Assembly (NCBI GenBank): GCA_015478765.1 | Contig: JADMKR010000094.1 | Location: 1-30,147 of the forward strand | Source: Flavobacterium sp. | GTDB taxonomy: Bacteria > Bacteroidota > Bacteroidia > Flavobacteriales > Flavobacteriaceae | DNA: 30,147 bases | Direction: 5' to 3' | In this document: piece after piece, positions 13,236 through 21,812 of the stretch | How positions within the stretch are numbered: the first letter of the stretch is position 1 | Layout of the letters: each line of letters starts with the position of its first letter | The notes under the pieces: model-generated | Told to the model about the DNA's origin: nothing | Database searches by the model: none | What the model saw: the letters and a program-made list of their open reading frames with translations, nothing else | Program-made: the position numbers and the translations under genes

Positions 13236-14486
13236 TTACATTCCGCTGCGAATCGCTTCAACGGGATCAAGCTTGGATGCTGAAATCGCGGGGAGAATTC
13301 CGGATACGAGTCCGATGAAAGCTGCCAGTGAAGTTCCCATAATAATGTTGCCCATGCTGAGGACGAATTCAAAATCGAGCGCTTTAGACATGATAATAGT
13401 AATCCCCCACACCAGCAACAATCCGATTGCTCCCCCGATGACTGCTAATATAACTGCTTCAAATAAGAACTGAAAAAGTATAAAACGGTTTTTCGCTCCG
13501 AGAGATTTTTGGATTCCAATAAGGTTTGTTCGCTCTTTTACTGAAACGAACATAATGTTGGCAATCCCAAAGCCGCCCACCAGCAGTGAAAATCCGCTGA
13601 TGATCCAGCCAACCATATTCATGGTTCCCACGATACCGTCGATCAAATCGGTAAAACCGGAAAGTACATTGATAAAAAAATTGTCGTCATCACCGGGTTT
13701 TACCCCGCGGTAATTGCGGAGCTTTTGTGACAACTCAGCTTTGAAAGCAGCCATATCCACCCCTTTTTCGGGTTTAATCAAAATGACAGGTGTCATGAAA
13801 TCGTTGTTATCGCCATAAAGTCGGCGCACGAAATTCACCGGCAGGAACGCCGACGAATCATTGCTGTCGCCAAACATACCAAGACCTTGCTTTTTAAGTA
13901 CGCCGATGACCGTCAGCCGTTGACCGTACAATCTGACTTTTTTCTCCAATGGGTCGGCGCCGCCAAATAAGGTTTGTGCAATCTCATAACCCAGGACGAT
14001 TACAGGTGCGCCCGAATTCGCCTCCGATTCAGTGTAAAAACGGCCCGATTCAAATTCCAGTCCTTGTATGTCGATGAATTCGTATGAGACCGGGACCAGG
14101 TTGACATTGGAGGCAACCTCCGACTCATATTGAATAGGTTTGCTGGGAACGAAAAGTTGGTAACCCATATTATCGAGTTGGTTCAGGGAACCTTTCAAAT
14201 ATTCATACTCTGAATACGTAACATCGGGGAATTGCTCCCGTTTCCACGCCGGGACTTCGGTAGGGCCAAAAGAGAAGCGCAACAAGTATATAGTATTTTT
14301 GTCCAGACCGCTCAAATCACTTTTTATTTTTCGGTCAAGCGAATCGACAGCAGCCAAAACGGCGATAATCGAAAATATACCGATCGTAACACCCAGCAAC
14401 GACAGCACTGTGCGAAGCTTATTATTGCGCAATGCATTGATCGCAAACGCAAAACTCTCACTAAGCAACCTCAGGTAAACCAACAT
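13236..14486 (-). CDS. ABC transporter permease, MacB/FtsX type
   Basis: This 416-aa inner-membrane protein has the MacB layout: one N-terminal membrane segment (LRTVLSLLGVTIGIFSIIAVLAAV, about residues 25-50), a long periplasmic domain (MacB_PCD, to about 280), then three membrane segments in the FtsX domain (VGWIISGFSLLVGGFGIANIMFVSV, LFEAVILAVIGGAIGLLLVWG, NIIMGTSLAAFIGLVSGILPAI), with VKERTNLIGIQKSLGAK and the ending ASKLDPVEAIRSGM. Such proteins pair with a separate ATPase in mechanotransmission or export of peptides, lipoproteins or drugs; no ATPase is next to it. The start ATG 14486 is preferred because homologues begin MLVYLRLL-like; 14513 is possible. Confidence 0.9.
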   Translation of the reverse strand: MLVYLRLLSESFAFAINALRNNKLRTVLSLLGVTIGIFSIIAVLAAVDSLDRKIKSDLSGLDKNTIYLLRFSFGPTEVPAWKREQFPDVTYSEYEYLKGSLNQLDNMGYQLFVPSKPIQYESEVASNVNLVPVSYEFIDIQGLEFESGRFYTESEANSGAPVIVLGYEIAQTLFGGADPLEKKVRLYGQRLTVIGVLKKQGLGMFGDSNDSSAFLPVNFVRRLYGDNNDFMTPVILIKPEKGVDMAAFKAELSQKLRNYRGVKPGDDDNFFINVLSGFTDLIDGIVGTMNMVGWIISGFSLLVGGFGIANIMFVSVKERTNLIGIQKSLGAKNRFILFQFLFEAVILAVIGGAIGLLLVWGITIIMSKALDFEFVLSMGNIIMGTSLAAFIGLVSGILPAISASKLDPVEAIRSGM

Positions 14487-14614
14487 CCGAATAGAATTTA
14501 GCGTAAAATTCAATCTTTTTTCGGCAAATTCCTAATATTTAAAACAAACAGTGAATTTGTTAGACGTTGCTTATTTTGTTCGGAATTTTACTGAAGTTTC
14601 TGGGTCAAAAAAAT

Positions 14615-14622
14615 TACTTTTG
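14615..14622 (+). promoter_or_regulatory. -7 box for purH (TACTTTTG)
   Basis: An exact TAnnTTTG match. Its last base coincides with an in-frame GTG at 14622, so the ATG at 14646 is the likely start, 23 nt after the box. Confidence 0.5.
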
Positions 14623-14645
14623 TGACCTTAACACAACTACTAAAA

Positions 14646-16166
14646 ATGAGCACAAAAACTATTAACTCGGCATTGATTTCGGTCTTTTCAAAAGACGGCC
14701 TCGAGCCGATCGTAAAGAAACTGCACGCACAGAATGTAACAATATATTCTACCGGCGGAACCGAAGATTTCATCAAAAACTTAGGAATTCCGGTCGTTCC
14801 TGTAGAGCAAATCACTGAATATCCTTCGATTTTGGGCGGGCGGGTCAAGACGTTGCATCCCAAAATATTTGGCGGAATTTTAAACCGACAGGACCACGAG
14901 GGCGACGTCGAGCAAATGTCGGCATTCGACATTCCGCAGATCGACCTGGTAATAGTAGATTTATATCCTTTCGAAAAAACGGTAGCGTCGGGAGCTGATG
15001 AAGCTGAAATAATCGAGAAAATCGACATCGGTGGCATTTCACTCATCAGGGCCGCGGCCAAAAATTTTAAAGACACTGTGATTGTTGCATCGGTTGATCA
15101 GTATGCAGATTTGCTGCGGATTTTAGATGAGAGCACCAAAACTTCATTGGACGACAGAAAAATGTTCGCTACCAAAGCCTTTCACGTTTCCTCACATTAC
15201 GACACCGCCATATTCAACTATTTTAATGCTGACGCCACCTATTTGAAACAGAGTTTCGCGAACGGAACCCCATTGCGCTACGGTGAAAATCCGCATCAAA
15301 AAGGATATTATTTTGGTGATTTCGACGCAATGTTTGATAAACTTCACGGAAAAGAACTGTCATATAACAACCTTTTAGACGTGGATGCGGCTGTCAATCT
15401 AATTTTGGAATTTAAAGACAGCGAACCAACATTCGCAATTCTAAAACACAACAACGCCTGCGGTTTAGCGACAAGACCATCGATGGAGGCAGCGTACCTT
15501 GCAGCGCTGGCAGCCGATCCGACTTCGGCTTTTGGAGGGGTTTTGATTGCAAATGACATTATAGACACAACTACGGCCCATGAAATAAACAAGCTTTTTT
15601 GCGAGGTCGTGATTGCGCCGCAATATGATGCAGAGGCTATCGAGATCCTTTGTGAAAAGAAAAACAGAATTATTTTGCGCCAGAAAAGCACCGATCTCCC
15701 TGCTACTCAGGTGCGATCATGCCTCAACGGTTTATTAGTTCAGGATCGCAACGATGCAACAGATACTAAAACCCAACTGAAGACCGTTACAATAAGCACA
15801 CCCTCCGATGCTGAATTGGAAGATTTGTTGTTTGCGTCGAAGATTTGCAAAAACACCAAATCGAATACGATTGTACTCGCCAAAAACCGGCAGTTGATTG
15901 CTTCGGGAACAGGTCAAACTTCGCGGGTCGATGCGCTCAGACAAGCAATTGAAAAGGCGAACAATTTCGGTTTTGATTTACGCGGAACTGTAATGGCAAG
16001 TGATGCATTTTTTCCATTCCCGGACTGTGTTCAAATTGCCAGCGAAGCGGGTATTACCGCGGTAATTCAGCCCGGCGGCTCAATCAAAGACCAGTTGAGT
16101 ATCGACTATTGCAACGAGAATAATGTTGCCATGGTATTTACCGGAACACGTCATTTTAAACATTAA
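14646..16166 (+). CDS. purH: Bifunctional AICAR transformylase / IMP cyclohydrolase
   Basis: This 506-aa enzyme carries out the last two steps of de novo IMP synthesis: formyl transfer from 10-formyl-tetrahydrofolate to AICAR, then ring closure. The N-terminal MGS-like cyclohydrolase domain (about 1-150) shows ALISVFSKDGLEPIV, IYSTGGTEDFI and SILGGRVKTLHPKIFGGIL. The transformylase domain follows with PLRYGENPHQKGYYF, the catalytic KHNNACGLA stretch, DPTSAFGGVLIAND, and the C-terminal SDAFFPFPDCV and AVIQPGGSIKD. Start is ATG 14646 (MSTKTINSALIS); the eight codons upstream overlap the -7 box. It precedes mreB with a separate promoter between. Confidence 0.96.
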   Translation: MSTKTINSALISVFSKDGLEPIVKKLHAQNVTIYSTGGTEDFIKNLGIPVVPVEQITEYPSILGGRVKTLHPKIFGGILNRQDHEGDVEQMSAFDIPQIDLVIVDLYPFEKTVASGADEAEIIEKIDIGGISLIRAAAKNFKDTVIVASVDQYADLLRILDESTKTSLDDRKMFATKAFHVSSHYDTAIFNYFNADATYLKQSFANGTPLRYGENPHQKGYYFGDFDAMFDKLHGKELSYNNLLDVDAAVNLILEFKDSEPTFAILKHNNACGLATRPSMEAAYLAALAADPTSAFGGVLIANDIIDTTTAHEINKLFCEVVIAPQYDAEAIEILCEKKNRIILRQKSTDLPATQVRSCLNGLLVQDRNDATDTKTQLKTVTISTPSDAELEDLLFASKICKNTKSNTIVLAKNRQLIASGTGQTSRVDALRQAIEKANNFGFDLRGTVMASDAFFPFPDCVQIASEAGITAVIQPGGSIKDQLSIDYCNENNVAMVFTGTRHFKH

Positions 16167-16172
16167 TTTGTT

Positions 16173-16180
16173 TAACTTTG
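16173..16180 (+). promoter_or_regulatory. -7 box for the mre operon (TAACTTTG)
   Basis: An exact TAnnTTTG match 7 nt after the purH stop and 40 nt upstream of the mreB ATG. It would drive mreB and probably the downstream rod-shape genes. Confidence 0.5.
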
Positions 16181-16220
16181 TCGGCTTAAAAGATTTAACT
16201 ATTTAAACCCCTACTATTTT

Positions 16221-17249
16221 ATGGGATTTTTTGATTTCATGACCGAGGATATAGCAATAGACCTTGGTACCGCTAACACGCTGATTATCCATAACGACAA
16301 GGTCGTGATCGACAGCCCATCCATTGTTGCACGCGACAGGGTTTCGGGAAAAATCATTGCCGTTGGAAAAGAGGCGAATATGATGCAGGGAAAAACGCAT
16401 GAAAATATCAAGACAATCCGACCTTTGAAAGACGGGGTTATTGCCGATTTTGACGCATCGGAGAAAATGATAAGTCTTTTTATCAAAAGTATCCCCGCAC
16501 TAAAAAAACGAATGTTCACGCCAGCCCTTCGGATGGTTGTTTGCATTCCATCGGGAATCACCGAAGTTGAAATGCGCGCGGTTAAAGAATCATGTGAGCG
16601 GGTCAACGGTAAAGAAGTTTATCTTATACACGAACCAATGGCAGCGGCTATTGGTATCGGAATCGATATTATGCAGCCCAAGGGAAATATGATCGTTGAT
16701 ATTGGTGGTGGTACTACTGAAATTGCGGTTATTGCGCTAGGCGGAATTGTTTGCGACAAATCGGTAAAGATTGCGGGCGATGTTTTCACAAACGACATTG
16801 TTTATTATATGCGAACTCAGCACAACCTATTTGTTGGTGAGAGCACGGCCGAAAAAATAAAGATTACCATAGGAGCAGCTTTGGAAGAACTTGAAACTCC
16901 ACCAGAGGACATGTCAGTTCAGGGACGTGATTTGCTTACCGGAAAACCAAAACAGGTGGATGTATCCTATCGTGAAATAGCGAAAGCACTTGACAAATCA
17001 ATACAAAGAATCGAAGATGCGGTAATGGAAACGCTGTCGCAAACTCCGCCGGAACTTGCCGCTGATATTTACAATACAGGTATCTACCTTGCCGGAGGCG
17101 GATCAATGCTACGCGGACTGGACAAACGAATTTCACAGAAAACCGACTTACCTGTTTATATTGCAGAAGATCCCCTGCGGGCAGTCGTAAGAGGAACCGG
17201 AATGGCATTGAAAAACATTCCCAAGTTCAGGAGCATACTTATAAAGTAA
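16221..17249 (+). CDS. mreB: Rod shape-determining protein MreB
   Basis: This 342-aa bacterial actin forms membrane-bound filaments that guide the elongation machinery (MreC, MreD, PBP2, RodA), all encoded directly downstream. Actin-fold nucleotide-binding motifs are visible: IAIDLGTANTLI (phosphate 1), LIHEPMAAAIGIGID, MIVDIGGGTTEIAVI (phosphate 2) and IYLAGGGSMLRGLDK (adenosine motif). MGFFDFMTEDIA at the N-terminus is the short membrane-binding helix typical of the family. Length is normal. Separated from mreC by 76 nt that include a hairpin. Confidence 0.97.
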   Translation: MGFFDFMTEDIAIDLGTANTLIIHNDKVVIDSPSIVARDRVSGKIIAVGKEANMMQGKTHENIKTIRPLKDGVIADFDASEKMISLFIKSIPALKKRMFTPALRMVVCIPSGITEVEMRAVKESCERVNGKEVYLIHEPMAAAIGIGIDIMQPKGNMIVDIGGGTTEIAVIALGGIVCDKSVKIAGDVFTNDIVYYMRTQHNLFVGESTAEKIKITIGAALEELETPPEDMSVQGRDLLTGKPKQVDVSYREIAKALDKSIQRIEDAVMETLSQTPPELAADIYNTGIYLAGGGSMLRGLDKRISQKTDLPVYIAEDPLRAVVRGTGMALKNIPKFRSILIK

Positions 17250-17257
17250 CAAAAAAT

Positions 17258-17293
17258 CAAATTCCAAATCCCAGTATTCCGCTTTGGAATTTG
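17258..17293. promoter_or_regulatory. Hairpin between mreB and mreC
   Basis: CAAATTCCAAA (17258-17268) pairs perfectly with TTTGGAATTTG (17283-17293) over a 14-nt loop; a second TTTTGGAATTT follows at about 17303. There is no T tract after it, so it is not a standard terminator. It could set the mreB to mreCD ratio by partial termination or mRNA processing. Confidence 0.45.
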
Positions 17294-17325
17294 AATTTGA
17301 AATTTTGGAATTTACCCCATAAAAG

Positions 17326-18150
17326 ATGCAGCAAATATTTAATTATATCTTTAAAAACAGCCATAAGTTGCTGTTTTTGCTGCTTTTAGGTATCTCATTA
17401 TTTTTAACAATCCAGTCGCATTCATTTCATCGCAGCAAAGTGATCAGTTCGGCAAACTTCCTTACAGGCGGCGTCTACGCACAATTGAATCGCGTCAACG
17501 AATATTTTCACCTGAAGGTGCAGAATGAAGAGTTGGCAAAGGAAAACGCACGGCTCAAGAAGCTGCTTTTCAATTCGGCTGATTCGACAGCCACTTTTGA
17601 AATTGACAGTATAAAGGGAGTTCCACGAACAGATATTATGGTAGCCAAAGTCATCCATAATTCATATAATGTGCACGAGAATTACCTGACGTTGAACAAG
17701 GGCCAGGCTGACGGACTTGAAACCGACATGGGTGTGATCAACAGTTCGGGAATCGTGGGAATTGTAGATAAGACGTCAAAAAAGTACGCCACTGTTCTAA
17801 GTGTATTAAATATCAAATCCCGGATCAACGCGAAAATCAAGAAATCAAATCATTTCGGATCGTTGGTTTGGAATGGCAAGAGTACCGGTTTTGTACAATT
17901 GATCGATGTGCCCCGCCTGGCAGCGGTTCGCAAAGGCGACACTGTTGTAACCGGCGGACAGTCGGTTATATTTCCAGAAAATATAAACATCGGTACAATC
18001 CACAAAATCTATACTGATAATCAGACCAATTATTACACACTCGATATTAAATTGTTTAACGACATGACGAGTTTAGGACATGTTTATATTTTGAAAAGCG
18101 CTGATCGGAAGGAAGTGCAGGAACTAGAAAAAACGACCACAGGTGAGTAG
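17326..18150 (+). CDS. mreC: Rod shape-determining protein MreC
   Basis: This 274-aa protein has one membrane segment (about residues 13-30, KLLFLLLLGISLFLTIQ), a short coiled coil (about 60-82, QNEELAKENARLKKLL) and a periplasmic double beta-barrel region with the conserved NKGQADGLETDMGVINSSGIVG and VVTGGQSVIFPENINIG. MreC links MreB filaments to PBP2 and activates it. mreD starts 8 nt before its stop codon, so the two are translationally coupled. Confidence 0.94.
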   Translation: MQQIFNYIFKNSHKLLFLLLLGISLFLTIQSHSFHRSKVISSANFLTGGVYAQLNRVNEYFHLKVQNEELAKENARLKKLLFNSADSTATFEIDSIKGVPRTDIMVAKVIHNSYNVHENYLTLNKGQADGLETDMGVINSSGIVGIVDKTSKKYATVLSVLNIKSRINAKIKKSNHFGSLVWNGKSTGFVQLIDVPRLAAVRKGDTVVTGGQSVIFPENINIGTIHKIYTDNQTNYYTLDIKLFNDMTSLGHVYILKSADRKEVQELEKTTTGE

Positions 18151-18649
18151 TACTTTAATCGTAAATATACTGCGTTTCATTTTGCTGCTTGCGGCACAGG
18201 TCATCATATTCAATAATATTAATTTCCTGGGCTACATCAACCCGTTCCCATATATTCTGTTTATCATTCTTTTTCCGGTAAACGGCAATAAATATGGGCT
18301 GCTGATCGCGAGCTTTTTCCTGGGTATCGTAATGGATATGTTCAGTAATTCGGGTGGCGTACACGCTGCTGCATGCCTTGTTTTGGCTTATGTTCGGCCT
18401 TATATTTTTAAGTTTTCGTTCGGATTGAGTTATGAATATCAAACCGTTCGACTCAACGATGTGTTAACTACTGAGCGCTTTTCGTTCATACTGATAGCGG
18501 TTGCAATCCACCACCTGACTCTATTCCTCCTGGAAGTATTTAAGCTGAATTTTATCTGGGATATTATCGTACGAACGTTGTTCAGCACCATTTTTTCAAT
18601 AGTTCTGTGCATAATTTTAATCTATTTATTTAAGCCTTCGCGCCGATGA
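18143..18649 (+). CDS. mreD: Rod shape-determining protein MreD
   Basis: This 168-aa protein is almost entirely hydrophobic, with five to six predicted membrane segments (LRFILLLAAQVIIF, FPYILFIILFPV, YGLLIASFFLGIVMDMFS, VAIHHLTLFLLEVF, TLFSTIFSIVLCIILIYLF). This and its position between mreC and mrdA identify MreD, which binds MreC in the elongation complex. It uses a GTG start that overlaps mreC by 8 nt, and its TGA overlaps the mrdA ATG (ATGA), so mreC, mreD and mrdA form one coupled block. Confidence 0.92.
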   Translation: MSSTLIVNILRFILLLAAQVIIFNNINFLGYINPFPYILFIILFPVNGNKYGLLIASFFLGIVMDMFSNSGGVHAAACLVLAYVRPYIFKFSFGLSYEYQTVRLNDVLTTERFSFILIAVAIHHLTLFLLEVFKLNFIWDIIVRTLFSTIFSIVLCIILIYLFKPSRR

Positions 18650-20553
18650 GAAAAGTTTTGTTGCCAATAATGATCATAGCGACTGCGGTGATATTGCTGC
18701 TGAGGCTGTTTTATTTGCAGGTGATAGACGATTCTCTGAAATTAAAGTCAGATAACAACGCTATTAAGATAAAATACGATTATCCCGAACGCGGTTATAT
18801 TTACGACCGAAACGGAAAATTGCTCGTAGCCAATCAGCCATCATACGATATCATGGTGATTCCGCGCGAATTGAAGGATATTGACACGACTGAATTTTGT
18901 CAGTTGTTGAACATTCAGAAAGAGGAGTTTATCCAGAAAATCGAGAAAGCCCGGGTTTACAGTCCGCGGTTGCCAAGTGTGTTCCTTCCACAATTAAATA
19001 AAAAAGAATTTGCGGCTTTTCAAGAGAAAATCAGGAAATTCGAAGGTTTCTATATTCAGAAGCGATCCTTGCGCGACTATCAGGTTAGCGTTGGCGCCAA
19101 TATTTTCGGCTTTATCACTCAGGTAAACGAAGCTATCATCAATAAGATACCATATTATAAAAGTGGCGATTTGATCGGCAAGCAAGGTGTTGAAGAAAGC
19201 TACGAAAATGTGCTTCGCGGGGTAAAGGGCGTGAAATATATTCAGCGCGATAAATTCAATCGCGAAATCGGTTCGTATAAAGATGGGAAGTTTGACACTA
19301 TTGCCGTTCAGGGAGAAGATATTCACCTTAGCATCGATATCGTTTTGCAGCAATACGGCGAAGAACTGATGATCAATAAACGCGGTGGAATTGTGGCAAT
19401 CGAACCTGCGACTGGCGAAATACTGGCTTTGGTCACGGCACCGTCATACGATCCGGCAATACTGGTAGGCCGGGAACGCTCGCGCAATTACACCAAATTA
19501 TACAACGATTCGATCGCAAAACCTTTATATGACCGCGGTTTATTGGCAGAATACCCGCCTGGATCACCGTTTAAGATCTTAACCGGACTAATCGCATTGG
19601 AGGAAGGTGTGATCAACGAAGAAACTTCATTTGTTTGCCATCATGGCTTCAGCTACGCGCGTGGCCGATTCATGAAGTGTCATGACTCTGGAATCTCAAA
19701 GTTACACAACGGCATCTACAATTCCTGTAATACGTACTTTGCGAGTATTTACATGAAAACCATTAATAAATACGCGCAGCCTGCGACCGGAGTAGATGTT
19801 TGGAGCAAGCATTTGGAAAGTTTCGGACTCGGACAATTTATGGGTTATGACTTGCCGACAGGGCGAAAAGGTCTTCGGCCGACGTCGAAATTATACAAAC
19901 GAATCTATCCGAATGGCGGTTGGCGCAGCACGGCGATCGTGTCAAATGCAATCGGACAGGGCGAAGTGCTGATGACACCCATCCAGCTTGCCAATATGAT
20001 GGCTACGGTTGCTAATCGAGGTCACTACTATACACCACATATCATTAAAAAAATCGAAGGTCAACCCATCGATAAAAAATTTACGACAAAGCACGTGACG
20101 ACGATTAACAAAAAGCATTTTGAACCGGTAATCAACGGTTTATTTGATGTTTATAATCTCGGCACCGCGCGAAGTCTGCAAGTTGAAGGAATCGAAATTT
20201 GCGGTAAGACCGGGACCGCCGAAAATTATGCGAAAATCAACGGAGAGCGGGTGAAACTGCAAGATCACTCGATTTTTGTCGCATTTGCACCGCGCGAAAA
20301 TCCAAAGATTGCCATAGCGGTTTTTGTTGAAAACGGCTATTGGGGTGCGCGATGGGCCGGACCGATGGCGAGTCTCATGGTCGAAAAATATCTTCGCGGA
20401 ACCATAACCCGCACCGACCTTGAAAAACGCATGCTTGAAGGAAGCCTGCAAGGTGAATATGCAAAATACCTGCAGATCGGCAGGAAGTCGGCTGACAGCT
20501 TGATCACAGCGGTGCCGACGCCTATTGCGAATTCAGAAGAAGCCGAAAACTAG
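18646..20553 (+). CDS. mrdA: Penicillin-binding protein 2
   Basis: This 635-aa class B PBP is the transpeptidase of cell elongation. One N-terminal membrane segment (about residues 5-22) is followed by the pedestal domain (YPERGYIYDRNGKLLVANQP) and the transpeptidase domain. Catalytic motifs are intact: SxxK as S307-P-F-K310 in PPGSPFK, SxN as S360-C-N362 in YNSCNTYF, and K521-T-G in CGKTGTAENYA. The SCN form and HDSGISKLHNGIYNS region are normal for PBP2. It overlaps mreD by 4 nt and is followed by rodA after 2 nt, the glycosyltransferase with which it forms the elongation synthase. Confidence 0.96.
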   Translation: MRKVLLPIMIIATAVILLLRLFYLQVIDDSLKLKSDNNAIKIKYDYPERGYIYDRNGKLLVANQPSYDIMVIPRELKDIDTTEFCQLLNIQKEEFIQKIEKARVYSPRLPSVFLPQLNKKEFAAFQEKIRKFEGFYIQKRSLRDYQVSVGANIFGFITQVNEAIINKIPYYKSGDLIGKQGVEESYENVLRGVKGVKYIQRDKFNREIGSYKDGKFDTIAVQGEDIHLSIDIVLQQYGEELMINKRGGIVAIEPATGEILALVTAPSYDPAILVGRERSRNYTKLYNDSIAKPLYDRGLLAEYPPGSPFKILTGLIALEEGVINEETSFVCHHGFSYARGRFMKCHDSGISKLHNGIYNSCNTYFASIYMKTINKYAQPATGVDVWSKHLESFGLGQFMGYDLPTGRKGLRPTSKLYKRIYPNGGWRSTAIVSNAIGQGEVLMTPIQLANMMATVANRGHYYTPHIIKKIEGQPIDKKFTTKHVTTINKKHFEPVINGLFDVYNLGTARSLQVEGIEICGKTGTAENYAKINGERVKLQDHSIFVAFAPRENPKIAIAVFVENGYWGARWAGPMASLMVEKYLRGTITRTDLEKRMLEGSLQGEYAKYLQIGRKSADSLITAVPTPIANSEEAEN

Positions 20554-20555
20554 CC

Positions 20556-21812
20556 ATGAAAAACCAAAGTATCAGAAGTCATTTGGACTGGACCAGCGTC
20601 TTTATTTTTTTCACCCTGATGATTATGGGCTGGCTGAATATTTATTCGTCGTCACTTCCCATCGGCGAAACCAGCATTTTTGATTTCGGCCAAATTTACG
20701 GCAAGCAGATGTTGTTCATACTGTTTACGATTCCGTTGATTTTCATCATATTGGCGGTTGACGGAAAATTTTATGAGAAATACGCCAGTATAATTTTCGC
20801 AGTCGCTCTGATATTATTGGTAGGTCTGTTTTTTTTCGGAAAGACCATTGCCGGCCAACGATGCTGGTACGCTATCGGATCCTTTACGATTCAGCCATCA
20901 GAGTTTGCAAAAGCGGCTACTGCCCTCGCCCTTGCGAAATATTTGAGTGATGTTCAGGTCAACTTAAAGGATGTTCATCGTCAGGCGATTGCATTGCTGA
21001 TAATAAGCCTGCCAATTTTACTTATTTTGCCGCAACCCGATCCCGGCAGCGCGCTCATATTCACCATTTTTATAATTGTCCTGTATCGGGAAGGCCTCCC
21101 CGGCGCCTATCTTTGGACAGCATTTATCGGTATCGCGGCATTCATGCTTACGCTGATATTGGAACCTGTTATTGTTATCGGTATCGCCGCACTGATCATC
21201 GCCATCGTCTATTTCAGAAGTCGCATTATTGACCGAAGCCTGATCTTAAGCGGTGTCATACTGGCAGTCATATCGGGATTTGTATTTTCGGTCGACTATG
21301 TATTCGAAAATGTATTCAAGCAGCACCACCGGGACAGATTCAATATTTTATTGGGAAAAGAAGTCGATTTGCGTGGTATTGGTTATAACACCAACCAGTC
21401 GGAGATTGCTATCGGTTCGGGCGGTTGGTTCGGCAAAGGATTTTTGGAAGGAACTCAGACCAAAGGAGGTTTTGTTCCCGAACAACATACCGATTATATT
21501 TTCACGACAGTAGGCGAAGAGTGGGGTTTTGTTGGGTCAACAGTAGTCATTGTTCTCTTCGCGTGCTTGATTCTACGGGTAATCTATCTATCAGAAAGGC
21601 AAAAAACAAAATTCAGTCGGGTTTATGGTTATTGTGTAGCCGGAATTCTATTTATACATTTCTTTGTCAATATCGCAATGGTCCTGGGAATTTTTCCAAC
21701 GATTGGTGTACCGTTGCCGTTCTTTTCATATGGTGGCTCGGGATTATGGGGTTTCACCATTTTACTTTTCATCTTCCTTAAAATGGACGCCAACAAAGTA
21801 AATGAATGGTAG
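20556..21812 (+). CDS. rodA: RodA, SEDS peptidoglycan glycosyltransferase
   Basis: This 418-aa multi-pass membrane protein polymerises lipid II during elongation together with PBP2. SEDS-family signatures are present: IQPSEFAKAATALALAKYL, LPQPDPGSALIF (including the conserved acidic residue region), the extracytoplasmic RFNILLGKEVDLRGIGYNTNQSEIAIGSGG split by helices, PEQHTDYIFTTVGEEWGFVGS and GVPLPFFSYGGSG near the C-terminus. Length is slightly longer than many RodA proteins, with extra helices around residues 180-235. Last gene of the mre operon; its TAG directly abuts the stop of the opposite-strand permease gene. Confidence 0.95.
   Translation: MKNQSIRSHLDWTSVFIFFTLMIMGWLNIYSSSLPIGETSIFDFGQIYGKQMLFILFTIPLIFIILAVDGKFYEKYASIIFAVALILLVGLFFFGKTIAGQRCWYAIGSFTIQPSEFAKAATALALAKYLSDVQVNLKDVHRQAIALLIISLPILLILPQPDPGSALIFTIFIIVLYREGLPGAYLWTAFIGIAAFMLTLILEPVIVIGIAALIIAIVYFRSRIIDRSLILSGVILAVISGFVFSVDYVFENVFKQHHRDRFNILLGKEVDLRGIGYNTNQSEIAIGSGGWFGKGFLEGTQTKGGFVPEQHTDYIFTTVGEEWGFVGSTVVIVLFACLILRVIYLSERQKTKFSRVYGYCVAGILFIHFFVNIAMVLGIFPTIGVPLPFFSYGGSGLWGFTILLFIFLKMDANKVNEW

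Noticed and set aside
13074..13473. Plus-strand frames between accD and the permease
   Set aside because: They cover the dispersed repeat and the antisense of the permease gene; no credible protein features.
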